Source: Odiellus spinosus (lineage: Eukaryota > Arthropoda > Arachnida > Opiliones > Phalangiidae). From it: a DNA stretch of 64,000 nucleotides. This document shows positions 6,936 through 18,669 of the stretch, one piece after another. Position 1 is the stretch's first letter. Each line of letters opens with the position of its first letter. The stretch spans positions 62,001-126,000 of the forward strand of contig CAWUCO010000272.1 of the NCBI GenBank assembly GCA_963920705.1, given 5' to 3'. The translations under genes were made by a program, and so were the position numbers. The notes under the pieces are model-generated. The model was not told the origin of the DNA. It worked only from the letters and a program-made list of their open reading frames with translations, and ran no database searches.

Positions 6936-8778
6936 AAAATGAAATCGGTATAAGGCATGCCTTCTCTCTAACGGACGTTAAACGCTCCCTTCCCATTGCC
7001 GTAACGGGCGATACTTCATTCTCCCTTTACCCGTTTTCATTCCCTTTCGTCTCCTAATTTCAAGGGCGCTAGAAAGGACCATTAGCGCTGAGCATTGGAC
7101 ATTGGGACGCGGGCCCCTCTTTGGTCGCTAACCGATGTCTTCCCCCTTTGGAGCAATTGGGGGAAGAACAATTTAAGTACCTTTCAATTCATTTTCAAGC
7201 AAAAGAGTCGCCACCATCTTTTACAAGCACGAAATTGTTAAGGAACTCGTTAGGCTCAGCAACCAAGTATTTAATACATTCTTTATTGTTTATTAGTCAT
7301 TTCAATTAATCTAATGTATTGTAGAATAGAAATACTATCTTGGTCTACTTTACATTTATTTTTTCAACTCCTAAGTATTGATTAGTTTCATTACAATTAA
7401 TCTAATATAGGTGTAGTATAGAAATACTATCCTGGTCTACTTTACACCCATTTCGTAGTACCTTAACAATTCCAATTACGTACATTCTACTTGTACTGCC
7501 CTTCCATCCCAGTTTCGTACTTATAATTATAAGCCTTCTACGGCCCGATTCCAATGACTATACTCCACTTACTCTACCCCAGCTAGGTACCGTCAATTAG
7601 GTACCGTAATATGAATACCGTGTACCTATAGGCGTAGCTAACAGGATTAACTAAATATCCCAGCAATTTTAACTTTCAACAACTTATAGTGATATGACAT
7701 TATTTAAAATCAAAAGGAAAACTTCAAACCCATAAGAGCCATCTAACACGAACGGAGACTATATTCATTCAATTTCGTTAACTTTAGCCGTTTGCCTCTC
7801 TGTCCGGGCGGCGTCCAATCTCGACCTTTCTTAGGCGTCGGTTCTCTTCCTCTTTCGTCAATCGCCGCCATACTGAAAAAGGCGTCTTTTTTCCGAAAAC
7901 GTTATCTGGATTTCAACTTACAATATTTTGATATCTTCACTCTAATTCCACATTCTTAATCCATCCAAAGGCTCCTAGCTGATACGTTCAACTCCCGGGT
8001 TTCGGCACCACTTTATTTTCCAACAAGCGAATTATTTAAGTAACTAATTCATCTGAACACCAATTTCGATTCCAAATATCTTTATTCATTTCTCTGACTA
8101 TGTCGTCCTTCTTTCGAGTTACTTTTAGGAGTGGCAGAAAACACACGCTTTCTCCTTTACATTTTCACTCTAACATGCTAACCATTACAATCACCCGAAC
8201 ATCGGCTTCGGCTTCAACAAAGCCCCCGTCTTGCTCTCCGATCTTCGCTATCACCGCGTTCTTCCGCTCCATGGGGGTTAAAGTTCGAAAATGCAGCTGA
8301 AGATACTATATGGCTATATAGCCCTCCACACAAGCCCCAAGGCCAACATATATATAACATTATTCGTCCCATACATACATAAGTAAATAACCCTATAAGT
8401 ATAATGACCAGAACTGTACACCCACAAGTCACATCTCCTTATAAGTATGAATCACTGGAAATGACATTTACTGACTGTAAGAATCTCATATGTCGAGTCC
8501 GAAAACACTCACTGCTTGCATGTTTCAATTCTTCGTAGCCAGGCCGTCTCTTTCTGGTGATAAATGAAAGCCGTGTCGCTGCTCTGTTGACTTCAAATGG
8601 TGATGACATTCTGCGCTGGTTGATTTTCTCACTTAAGTCACTATAGCTCTCTTTCGTCTTGTCTCGTCTCCTGGTCTGGTCTGCTAACGAAGTTCACTCT
8701 ACACGGCTTCTTTTGGTTATGAAAATAATCGGAAATGTTTCTTGGTTTTATAGTGGAGAAATCTGAAGCCTATTTTTT
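6936..8778. other. non-coding stretch, no gene recognised
   Basis: AT-rich and full of stops. Short ORFs on either strand (for example 7121-7309 and 8100-8300) show no motif. The only structure seen is the tandem duplication at 7293-7452. The right end of the Polinton-like element may lie here, but its terminal repeat cannot be found without the left end. Confidence 0.5.
7293..7452. repeat. tandem duplication, about 90 bp x2
   Basis: Two diverged copies (7293-7381 and 7382-7452) share CAATTAATCTAAT followed by TAGAAATACTATC.TGGTC and TACTTTACA. Confidence 0.7.
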
Positions 8779-8932
8779 TTCCAACATCAGATAACCATTT
8801 TTTATTCAAAACTGATGTTTTTTTAAACACGGGAAACCTACTGTACTTCTGTCCAAGGGGAGTTTTCACGACTATAATTTTTCTTAAGAGGTTTAAAATT
8901 TTGTATCAATCCGCCTCAGCTTTAAATCTTAT
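8779..8932. repeat. dispersed repeat family A, copy 1
   Basis: Starts near CCAACATCAGAT and ends near CAATCCGCCTCAGCTTTAAA. A diverged copy in the same orientation lies at 15330-15480. No coding capacity. Confidence 0.7.
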
Positions 8933-8944
8933 GTCGTTTCTATC

Positions 8945-9140
8945 TTGGATGCCCGTGTAAACGTACCTTTATTTAGATTCTTCAATCCACCCCAAGTTTG
9001 CAGCAAGCCTTAGCCTATACTGCCCGTTATACCTTTGCTTTTTGGACTAAATGATATATGGAAAACAGCTTAGCGCGTGTTGCCAACTCAAGCTGGTATT
9101 AAACGGTCACATTTCATTAAATTTTTGGGAAATTTCTTAA
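8945..9140. repeat. dispersed repeat family B, copy 1
   Basis: About 190 bp including AAGTTTGCAGCAAG, TATACTGCCCGTTATACC and CAACTCAAGCTGGTATTAAA. A near-identical direct copy lies 684 bp downstream, and a shorter diverged one at about 15575-15665. Confidence 0.8.
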
Positions 9141-9154
9141 ATAGCTTATCTACA

Positions 9155-9560
9155 GTTTAATAAATTAAATTTTTGTTCATCAATTTAGAACCACTTAATA
9201 AAGATCGCTAGGTTTATGTTTTAACCTTTTCGTAACCCATTCAGCCACCTTTCTCTCTATTACTTCATATACCTTATCAATCTTTCATTATAGAAATCTT
9301 TGTTTAACCAAGAGAAGCACTCGTAAACAATAAAATATACTTTCTCTCTATTAGCTCGAATTCAATGGATATTCCTTATCATTCTACTGTTTAAGAAATA
9401 AAATTTTTGTTTATCATTTTGAAGCAATTAATAAAAATCGGCTAAGCTTATGATTTCACCCTTTTGTAACCAATTCAGGCACCTTACTCTCTATTACTTC
9501 ATATACTTTATCAATATTTCATTATTTAAATCTGTGTTTAACTAGAGAAACTCTCGTACC
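9155..9560. repeat. tandem pair, about 240 bp period (family C)
   Basis: Two diverged copies (about 9155-9330 and 9393-9560) share AAATTTTTGTT.ATCA, CTCTCTATTACTTCATATAC and TATCAAT.TTTCATTAT. A fragment of the same family (ATCAATTTAGAACCAC) abuts the minisatellite at 13.6 kb. Confidence 0.7.
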
Positions 9561-9628
9561 GAAAGAAGTCTTATCAAATTTTGTCAAAGTACCTTTGTCT
9601 GTATTAATTCGAATTCAGTGGACGGTGG

Positions 9629-9825
9629 GATACCCATGTAAACGCACTTTTATTTAGATTCTTCAATCCACCCCAAGTTTGCAGCAAGACTAAGCCTATA
9701 CTGCCCGTTATACCTTTGCTTTTTGGACTAAATGATATATGGAAAACAGCTAAGCGCGTGTTGCCAACTCAAGCTGGTATTAAACGGTCACATTTCATTA
9801 AATTTTTGGGAAATTTCTTAAATAT
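9629..9825. repeat. dispersed repeat family B, copy 2
   Basis: Direct copy of 8945-9140 with only scattered substitutions. Confidence 0.8.
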
Positions 9826-9991
9826 CTTCTAAACTATCTCGAATTTTTAATTGATTTTTCAGCTTCTTTATTAATTAGATTCAGTTTAACAATATTATTA
9901 TATTAAATTAAAATTTAAATGAATTATACGCTTCAATTCACTAAAAGATATCGCGGCATAAGGCCAAAATAGTTAGGGCATGGAAAAGGGG

Positions 9992-9999
9992 TATATATA
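9992..9999 (+). promoter_or_regulatory. TATATATA, possible promoter of the hairpin transcript
   Basis: TATATATA preceded by a G-rich AAAAGGGG. It lies about 100 bases before the hairpin array on the plus strand, a suitable distance for transcription starting near 10025. Confidence 0.35.
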
Positions 10000-10091
10000 G
10001 CTTTCGCTCACCTTTATTCACCGATCGAGTAACCCAACCCCCCCTTCTCAACGTCTAGACGTTTATCGTAACCTTAGGCTTTCGGTAACTG

Positions 10092-10360
10092 CACCACAAA
10101 GACCCGTAGAGGGAGGAGATGACTGGAGTGGAAGGTTGATGTGGACTATATTAGTGAGGGACGCCTCGCTAATATGGCCCGCTGAGATCGGACACTAGAG
10201 GTTGGACCTTGGTGTGAGGATGGTCGGAGGTGATTATAACAGTGGGAGACGTCCCATTGCGTATAATCGCCTTCAACTGTCCAGCATCGAGGTTTGACCG
10301 TAAAGTGGATGGTGGAATGCGATAATATCCAACGGGAGACGTCCTGTTGGATATATTGCA
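10092..10360 (+). ncRNA. candidate structured RNA: three tandem GACG-loop hairpins
   Basis: Three units of about 89 nt, each a linker plus a hairpin with the same four-base loop GACG. Hairpin 1 (10146-10177) has 14 pairs including two G-U. Hairpin 2 (10229-10271) has 8 pairs, a 1x2 internal loop and 10 more pairs. Hairpin 3 (10325-10354) has 13 pairs. Loops start at 10160, 10248 and 10338. The lower stems differ in sequence yet still pair, which points to selection on structure rather than a simple copy. Linkers are related (GAGGTTGGACC against GAGGTTTGACC). A TATA box lies upstream and AATAAA at 10671. TTATCGT (10063-10069) and ACGATAA (10425-10431) could close the whole array. The family is not recognised, and a DNA-level (cruciform) role is possible. 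Confidence 0.45.
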
Positions 10361-10552
10361 CGACACCTGAAACTCATTGTGGCAGCCACGCTTAAAGGAG
10401 GTAATTCCCGTTAAACGCAATTGAACGATAAGCTGGCATGATTACGTCTCTAGACTTTTGGCTCCACGAGCTAGGTCACGTGATTTCCGGTTACACAGGA
10501 TATCCGCTTACACAGGAAGTGACACACACACACAGAGACGACCAGTGTAAAA

Positions 10553-10584
10553 CCTCCCCCTGAACTAAAGTTCAGTCGGGGAGG
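10553..10584 (+). other. GC-rich hairpin
   Basis: CCTCCCC plus CTGAAC pairs with GTTCAG plus GGGGAGG around a TAAA loop and a 2-base bulge. It lies between the hairpin array and AATAAA and may be part of the same transcript or a small foldback. Confidence 0.45.
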
Positions 10585-10670
10585 TAAAAAGATAGAAATC
10601 AGAAACGTTATCGAGATAAAAAAGAGAGAGATAAGAAAAATCTTTGCTCCCCCTTACGAGGTGTAATTAG

Positions 10671-10676
10671 AATAAA
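10671..10676 (+). terminator. AATAAA downstream of the hairpin unit
   Basis: First AATAAA after the hairpins on the plus strand; possible 3' end of the candidate RNA. Confidence 0.3.
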
Positions 10677-10689
10677 ATCATAGTTAAAA

Positions 10690-13400
10690 TATTCATGCGT
10701 ATCGTAGTTTTACGAGTCAAGATCCCCTCTAGAAAAGTTGTGTTTCTTTTTTGAAAGTTAAAGTGACGATGTCACCCGGTTGATCCCCCCTAGTTAACTA
10801 GTTCCGGGCTAATCTATATATCTCTCGACAACGTTACCTGATTTACATAATGGCTACCGCGTTCCCACTTGATGATACCCGTAAGTGTTAAATAACTGTA
10901 GAGTAGAATAACCTAGAAAGCCCCATTTTAATTATCCAAGGTATCTCATTAATATTGAAAGTGTATATATATTTTTGATTAAGCTTAACTTGAGTGTCCC
11001 CGTTAATTTAACGTAGATATCTAAGCACCTTCCGTGCGCCCAACTCTGTGAGATAACGGGTTGTAACGTCCCTCGAATTAAGTATTATCGTTTTTCCCCC
11101 TAGTATTTTAAAGTGTTATATTTTTGAAAGTGTTATTACCAATGTACCTTACCATGAATAAAAGAGTGTTATTTTGATTGACCAATTATGAGAAACCATA
11201 CGTGAAACGAATCTTTTTTCCTCTTCTTCCCACGTGATTAAACTCCTCACGCAATTTATCCCAACCCCCAAACACTTTTTTGTGTAAGCTTTTCTCGTTT
11301 TTCCCCGTGTTGGTGGCTCTTCGAACATTTTTCCCAAAACCAGCGTCTTTTAACCAAATTCGCGCGGGAAAAAGTTCGAACGCCGCTCGCCAGGCGGAAA
11401 CGCTTCGGCGAGGAGAAAAAACCCTTATACTCTTTTACAATGTCAGGGGTCTAGCTATTTTTATGGGTTTGACCATCTTGTTTCTTGCGTACTATCGATG
11501 TTGCTGAAATGTTTGATCTAGATGAAGTTTTTGTTTCCTTGAAACTTGAAACTTACGTGCATTAAGGGGGAAGTAAATGGTTTAGTGTTTTGAGAAAAAG
11601 TCCTAGATTGCGTTGAAATTCGTCTCTTAAAATTAATTTAAATTAATTTCAATTTTTATTCGCTAAACAAATATAAAGCTTTAGATTGGGAGGAAATACA
11701 CGCGAGATGACGGCAATAAAACTAGAAACAGAATAATTATTTCTGTTTTCCATTGCCCGTATCTCAACCGGGACGTCGATTTCCCGAAATCGCGATTTTC
11801 GATAGGTAGCGACATCTTTGACTTTTACTCGTAAACTACCGTAATTACGCTTTCTTCTAATTATAAAATAGTTCAACTAGTACGTCATATTTTCTAATAC
11901 TTTATTCGCTTCGCTATTAATTAAAATTCAAACGATAGAATTCGGACAAGCCGGGAATAATCGCGTAACAACGACAAAAAGAGTCCAACCTTTAACTATT
12001 AGTATTTTAATTTCCGTTTAGAATTTCGGTCCAATAATAATTCATTTAATAGTTCAATTATTCTAGTTTTGAATAGTGTTCACTGTTTATTTTTACGGGC
12101 TTTAGTTTTTCCGGAACAAGTTCGCAAAACACCAGGATTTCTCAATTAACAGCTCACTTACCCCTTAAATCGAATCATTTTGAAATCCGTTTCTTTTAAA
12201 ATCCATAAGGAGAGAGACGTTTTAATTACGCTTAAAGGACCAACGTCTATATCTATTTGAACTGGTATTAAAATAATAAACAAACAATTATAATTTAAAT
12301 AATTTAACATACAGCACAAATACAAAATTTAATAATTTTTTCACGCTTATTTTGAGAAATAGCGGCTGCTCTTCTGGGAATTCACGGTTTAATTGTAAGG
12401 TTAGGAGAAATGGGGGAATATAATTTGCTGGTTTACCCCACGTAAAGATAGGGTTTCTGCTTTTTCTACAATAGGATTAATAACCAGTTCATCCTTCTCA
12501 AACTTTTAATCTCGAATGCTATTTGGAGTCTAGTTAGTTTTAAAATATATATTATTTTCCGCTAATGGTGTTAGAGAAAATTCAATACAATCCATAATTG
12601 TTTTTCAACTTTTGCAATCTACAATCGAACGCTAGCTTTTCGCCGGATATTGCGTGACTCTTTCCCAATCCAATAAAAGGGGATTAATAATTGGCTGACC
12701 CCCAGAACTTTTGGCCAACTGATTTGAAGAAATGTTCCTCAGCTGTCTATCCTTTGACACTATTAATTTATCCTTGGTACAAACTAGCCAATTATACCCC
12801 AAAATAATGAGCTTCTATTGTGGGACTTACCTTCTTAATCGCCACCACTAAGGTCTGGTTCTCACAAGTGTCTATTTTCGTTTGTTCGCTATAAATTAAA
12901 ATTCCCAGAAACGAGGACTCGTAGAAAATAATTGTGTCACATTCGTGGGATTAATCCAAATGTTTAAAGGATTCAGTGTGACAAATGGTATGAAAAATAG
13001 ACGATATACTCAGAAAAGTAATTAAGGGACAAAAATCATTTTTTTTAAGGGAGACCAAAGAGAATCGTGTGTACTTAGAGCTCGGAATTCGTATAATTTT
13101 TATTAATTGGATAAAATTTACTAGATTCTGATGTATATTATCTGTTTGATTAAAAATAGACTGTTTTTCATTCGAGCTAACTTAGTCGAAGATAAAGTAA
13201 CAAGTTGGGAAACCAAAATGGACCTCCCCGACAACGTTAACCTAACCTAACCCTACTTTAAATAAAAGACGTATGTAAATAATAAGAATGAGTATATTTA
13301 CCAGGGTGCTTTTCATTCCCCTCTATGTTACAATGTATAACATTTTTCTCACTATACTCGGAGTACTAAAATTTCCCATGACCTTATTTTATGTCAATCT
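10690..13400. other. non-coding stretch, no gene recognised
   Basis: AT-rich, many stops on both strands. Short ORFs at 11149-11337, 11280-11507 and 11649-11876 show no domain. A (CCTAA)2 scrap lies at 13241-13250, preceded by a sequence (AAGTTGGGAAACCAAAAT, then ACCTCCCCGAC) that recurs at 22.24 kb. Confidence 0.5.
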
Positions 13401-13580
13401 TACCTACTTTTTAATTACGATGAACTAAGGTGAATTTAATGGGATACTCATGATATAATATAATGGTCAAAATTAAAGGGCTGAAGAGTGCTACCCGAGT
13501 AGAAGAACCCAGTGAATGTAATTTTCAGTTATCGATAAAAAATACCCTTAAAAATAGTTTATCTACTGTTTAATTAATTA
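13401..13580. repeat. dispersed repeat family D, copy 1
   Basis: About 175 bp, including TGAATTTAATGGGATACTCA and CAGTTATCGATAAAAAATAC. A direct copy with few changes lies at 21178-21355. It directly precedes the 22-bp minisatellite. Confidence 0.75.
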
Positions 13581-13631
13581 AATTTTTGATCATCAATTTA
13601 GAACCACTAAATAAAGCTCGGCTAGGTTTAT

Positions 13632-15238
13632 GAAAAAGTTTCGTTTGAAAAATGAAAAAGTTTCGTTTGAAAAATGAAAAAGTTTCGTTTGAAAAATGAA
13701 AAAGATTCGTTTGAAAAATGAAAAAGTTTCGTTTGAAAAATGAAAAAGTTTCATTGGAAAATGAAAAAGTTTCGTTTGAAAAATGAAAATGTTTCGTTTG
13801 AAAAATGAAAAAGTTTCGTTTGAAAAATGAAAAAGTTTCGTTTGAAAAATGAAAGTTTGGTTTGAAAAATGAAAGTTTGGTTTGAAAAATGAAAGTTTGG
13901 TTTGAAAAATGAAAAAGTTTCGTTTGAAAAATGAAAAAGTTTCGTTTGAAAAATGAAAAAGTTTCGTTTGAAAAATGAAAAAGTTTCGTTTGAAAAATGA
14001 AAAAGTTTCGTTTGAAAAATGAAAAAGTTTCGTTTGAAAAATGAAAAAGTTTCGTTTGAAAAATGAAAAAGTTTCGTTTGAAAAATGAAAAAGTTTCGTT
14101 TGAAAAATGAAAAAGTTTCGTTTGAAAAATGAAAAAGTTTCGTTTGAAAAATGAAAAAGTTTGATTTGAAAAATGAAAAAGTTTGATTTGAAAAATGAAA
14201 AAGTTTGATTTGAAAAATGAAAAAGTTTGATTTGAAAAATGAAAAAGTTTCGTTTGAAAAATGAAAAAGTTTCGTTTGAAAAATGAAAAAGATTCGTTTG
14301 AAAAATGAAAAAGTTTCGTTTGAAAAATGAAAAAGTTTCGTTTGAAAAATGAAAAAGTTTCGTTTGAAAAATGAAAAAGTTTCGTTTGAAAAATGAAAAA
14401 GTTTCGTTTGAAAAATGAAAAAGTTTCGTTTGAAAAATGAAAAAGTTTCGTTTGAAAAATGAAAAAGTTTCGTTTGAAAAATGAAAAAGTTTCGTTTGAA
14501 AAATGAAAAAGTTTCGTTTGAAAAATGAAAAAGTTTCGTTTGAAAAATGAAAAAGTTTCGTTTGAAAAATGAAAAAGTTTCGTTTGAAAAATGAAAAAGT
14601 TTCGTTTGAAAAATGAAAAAGTTTCGTTTGAAAAATGAAAAAGTTTCGTTTGAAAAATGAAAAAGTTTCGTTTGAAAAATGAAAAAGTTTCGTTTGAAAA
14701 ATGAAAAAGTTTCGTTTGAAAAATGAAAAAGTTTCGTTTGAAAAATGAAAAGGTTTCGTTTGAAAAATGAAAAAGTTTCGTTTGAAAAATGAAAAAGTTT
14801 CGTTTGAAAAATGAAAGTTTCGTTTGAAAAATGAAAAAGTTTCGTTTGAAAAATGAAAAAGTTTCGTTTGAAAAATGAAAGTTTCGTTTGAAAAATGAAA
14901 AAGTTTCGTTTGAAAAATGAAAAAGTTTCGTTTGAAAAATGAAAAAGTTTCGTTTGAAAAATGAAAAAGTTTCGTTTGAAAAATGAAAAAGTTTCGTTTG
15001 AAAAATGAAAAAGTTTCGTTTGAAAAATGAAAAAGTTTCGTTTGAAAAATGAAAAAGTTTCGTTTGAAAAATGAAAAAGTTTCGTTTGAAAAATGAAAAA
15101 GTTTCGTTTGAAAAATGAAAAAGTTTCGTTTGAAAAATGAAAAAGTTTCGTTTGAAAAATGAAAAAGTTTCGTTTGAAAAATGAAAAAGTTTCGTTTGAA
15201 AAATGAAAAAGTTTCGTTTGAAAAATGAAAAAAAATTT
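13632..15238. repeat. 22-bp minisatellite, about 73 copies
   Basis: Unit GAAAAAGTTTC followed by GTTTGAAAAAT, very uniform, with clustered variants: GATTCG, TTTGATTTG (four in a row near 14160-14240) and 20-bp units with TTTGG (13850-13915). The minus strand contains no stop in any frame of the unit, producing Phe-rich frames up to 573 codons; this is a composition effect, not evidence of a gene. Confidence 0.95.
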
Positions 15239-15329
15239 CGTAATTTTCATAAAGGCAATTTCCTACTCTTGCATTATACCATACGCGGTACGGCTTTCCT
15301 ATGGGCTTGACCATCTTGTTATATTTGTT

Positions 15330-15480
15330 TTCTCCAACATCAGATGCGCATTTTTAATTCAAGTATAGACTGTTGGTTTTTTAGACACAAGAAACCTGCT
15401 ATACTACAAAGAGAGTTTTCATAACTATCATTTTTCTTATGATTTCTAGCATTAAATATCAATCCGCCTCAGCTTTAAAT
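15330..15480. repeat. dispersed repeat family A, copy 2
   Basis: Diverged copy of 8779-8932 directly after the minisatellite. A family B fragment (TTTGCAGCAAGCCTAAGC, then CTCAAGCTGGTATT) follows at 15575-15665, so the module order A-B is the same as at 8.8-9.1 kb. Confidence 0.65.
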
Positions 15481-15939
15481 TAAATGCTCCAATTCCCCTT
15501 GAACTGGTTATATTTACTCCGAGTATAATCGATCTATCAACTAGCGTATAGTAGTAGAATTGTACTTAGATGATCCAAACCACATTGAGTTTGCAGCAAG
15601 CCTAAGCTTACACTACCTTCGCTTGAACTCAGGCGCGTGCTGAACACTCAAGCTGGTATTTAACACACAAGATCTTTCATTGTGTAATGTTCTTACACAG
15701 ACATAATAGATTAAATTAGCCACATTTCTAAGTTATACGATTTAAATTCAATCGCCTCGGTTTATTCGAGTACAACACCGAAAAGATCGTGAGAAAGAGG
15801 CCTCTTATCACCGAAATATCGGTGAGAAACGTTTTCCGACACAATCGAAGACGACACCATCGCGCAAGCGAGAGGGTTCACCACAATTCTAAACGCTAAC
15901 GTAAACCACCCATTGGTGCAGTGCATCTATGAGTTCCGA

Positions 15940-16028
15940 CAAGAATCCATTCAGGTTCCATAAGAATATGGGAGCATAGCTTTAGCCTCTGGTACCATCC
16001 TCCCAAACTTTGTAACAAAAGTTCGTCT
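15940..16028 (-). pseudogene. protein-like fragment, inverted partner at 21.0 kb
   Basis: On the minus strand the 60-codon frame at 15896-16078 contains ADELLLQSLGGW and is about 75 percent similar by eye at DNA level to plus-strand 21010-21100 (ADELLLQSLGGWLLNRGLP). Both look like fragments of one unrecognised coding or repeat sequence. This copy abuts the left end of the long-TIR element. Confidence 0.35.
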
Positions 16029-16082
16029 GCAATTTTCGCAACATTTGTACGCTTAGATCTTTTTTCGGTCGGCTCCATTTTT

Positions 16083-16384
16083 ATATATCAAAAATGTCTT
16101 TGCGAACGAAGACCCAGAAGGACACGTTATGATTTCGGAAGGCTGAAGCGACAGATATTATATCAAAAATGTCTTTGTGAACAAAGACCCAGAAAGATCT
16201 GTTATGATTTCAGATGGCTGAAGGGACAGATATGTTAAATTTTCTTTTAAAACGTAAAATTTAATTATAATCGCAATCTGACAGGATTTAGAGTCTAATT
16301 TCAAAACAACTGATTTTATTCATTCGCAAATATTTAAGGAAAAACATAACATGCGATTTTCTCCCATTGACCCTTAACATTAAA
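16083..16384 (+). repeat. left terminal inverted repeat
   Basis: Pairs with 17368-17669 in reverse complement. It includes two tandem 75-76-bp subunits. Confidence 0.8.
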
Positions 16385-17367
16385 ATGGGATTAATTATTT
16401 TTCAGGGAAACGTGTATTGATTTTTTTTTTATTTAGTATAATGTGAGTTTCTTTTTTTTAACTCCGAGTTGTCACGACTCGTACTTCAACAGATCGTTAA
16501 AAATACTCGCCTGTTTATAAGAATGAGTATCTTATAGGGACTATTTGCGTTTTTTAAAGCCCCTTTGTACTCACCTTGTTTTCTAGCTTAGCAGACGACG
16601 TTGACCGTAACAAATTGAGCAGTCAAATGAGGATTTTAAAGGCGGCAAATTTCAGAAAAGATGGGCCTTTTAAATTATTCGTAGTTATTTTTCTTCGAGG
16701 AAAACCTTATAATTTTATCTTATGATTCCCTTGAAAGAGATCACTTTCTAGCGCTAAAACCTAAATACATAAGGATTTTGGTTTTGGAAATCCGCAACCT
16801 AAATTGGGACTAAAATACAGCGAATTTTTATTCTGTATAATCTTCTTATTTCAGCACGCATAATGCAATATGAACGAATTGCTTCGACTAAAGTCGAGGA
16901 GTTATAATAAAACATAATTTATTTAAGTAGTTTTAACCGAATTTTAACGGAATTTAAAGGTCGGTATTCGAGTATTCGTCAATTACAAATTTATGAATAT
17001 TAATTATCGAAATACATATAGTTAAAGAAAGTATCCATGATTAGCGTATAGCCCCTTTAAAGCCACATATCTCACAACCTTGGTTTGTTTACATATCGAG
17101 GACATAAAAAGCTTTTTAATAGTACCCATTCTAGAGCAGATATGGCCTTTGAAACAACGACGTTGAGTAATCCCTGGTTTCGGGATAGCGTGTGGTCTTT
17201 AACGAATAGTAATTCAAAGTAAGAATAAAAAAATGTGTCTGAAATATACTTAAATCTCTGTAAATGAATTTACGACTAAGTCGAAAGTTAGAATACCCAA
17301 CCTTTTCTATCGAACGAAAAGTTTTATTTTGGCTGACACGTAGTCCCTGAAAAATAATTAAGTCAAA

Positions 17368-17669
17368 TTTAATGTTAAGGGTCAATGGGAGAAAATCGCC
17401 TGTTATGTTTTTCTTAAATATTTGTGAGTGAATAAAATCAGTTGTTTTGAAATTAGACTCTAAATCCTGTCAGATTGCGATTATAATTAAATTTTACGTT
17501 TTAAAAGGAAATTTAACATATCTGTCCCTTCAGCCATCTGAAATCATAACAGATCTTTCTGGGTCTTTGTTCACAAAGACATTTTTGATATAATATCTGT
17601 CGCTTCAGCCTTCCGAAATCATAACGTGTCCTTCTGGGTCTTTGTTCTCAAAGAAATTTTTGATATATT
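17368..17669 (-). repeat. right terminal inverted repeat
   Basis: Reverse complement of 16083-16384. Confidence 0.8.
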
Positions 17670-18669
17670 AGATATTTGAATCAAGAAATTTAAGAATCAA
17701 TTAATATGAAGAATTTATTATCCATTTAAAAATTTGAATTCCAATAAAATCTTTGGATTAGGAGACTAAAACGATATCTGTATTTTTAAAAATTGCTCTT
17801 TCTCGAACAATTAATCTCTGTCCCTTTACGGGTTTAACCTGTTCAAGGAAATACACCATTAACCATTACTTAGGGCGCTATAGCGAAAATTGCGGAATAG
17901 GGCGAACTTTTGCTTGGTGAAAATGGCATTGAAAAAACCTACATGGGGTAATGCGGGCGCCTCACCGAGCGAACGTTTTTGCTTTCGCCACTAGTCTTAC
18001 ATTTTATTGTAAACTTCAATATCATTAGACTTGCCATCTAATGGTATTAAGTTATATATTAATAATATAAACATCGCAATTTTCCATATCGTCAGACTTT
18101 TTCTTTAAAATGGTAAAATATTTAGTTGTATATTATAAGTTGTATATTATAAGTTGTTTGCTTCTCACTTCTAAAAAAGTGGACCAAAGCCGTAAAGGTA
18201 CGGAAATTAAAAATTCAAAACCGTGAAGGGTTAAAATTAAAAATTAACAGTTAAAAAAATAAGAAAACCAGAGTCTAAGAAATTAGGAACTTATAGATAT
18301 TAATATGAATTAAAATTATCCAAAAAAAGACGTATAAATTCGACATATGGAAAGTTTAAATTATGTAGTCATTCTATAGGGAGACAGCAAAGAGCCAAGG
18401 CGGAAAGAAAGCCTGAGGTCATGGAACTCCTTTACTGGGGGGCGTTTGTAATGGCTACTTCTGTAACTCCTTCACTAAGGGGGAAGAACACACTAAGAGT
18501 TGAGAGATAGAAACCTCTGACGTATAAATGTCTCCCTTTCTGAGTCCCTATAGTACAATCTACCCTTGGACCGGTTATTTTTTACGTCACCCCTATATAT
18601 GTAAACATTTCCATTTTTAAGGGTGAATCTACCATTGAAACTTTCCATAGGCCGAATTTGTACGTCTTT
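17670..18669. other. non-coding stretch, no gene recognised
   Basis: AT-rich. A short direct repeat (GTTGTATATTATAA x2) lies near 18125-18155. The minus-strand ORF at 18493-18687 has no recognisable motif. Confidence 0.45.

Larger units (their letters stand above)
16083..17669. mobile_element. non-autonomous element with about 300-bp terminal inverted repeats
   Basis: The first and last 300 bases are reverse complements with scattered changes. Each arm begins with TATATCAAAAAT and contains a 75-76-bp tandem pair (AAAGACCCAGAA..., CTGAAG.GACAGATAT), then TTAAATTT..TTTTAAAACGTAAAATTTAA and a segment ending CCCATTGACCCTTAACAT. The 1-kb interior has no coding capacity. Long arms with sub-terminal tandem repeats fit a foldback or MITE-like DNA element. 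A target-site duplication could not be fixed by eye. Confidence 0.75.

Noticed and set aside
10146..10420. Minus-strand ORFs over the hairpin array
   Set aside because: They follow from the repeated palindromes; the covarying stems argue for a structured RNA or DNA instead.
13593..15314. 573- and 499-codon minus-strand frames across the 22-bp array
   Set aside because: The unit has no minus-strand stop in any frame; the peptide is a pure product of repeat composition.
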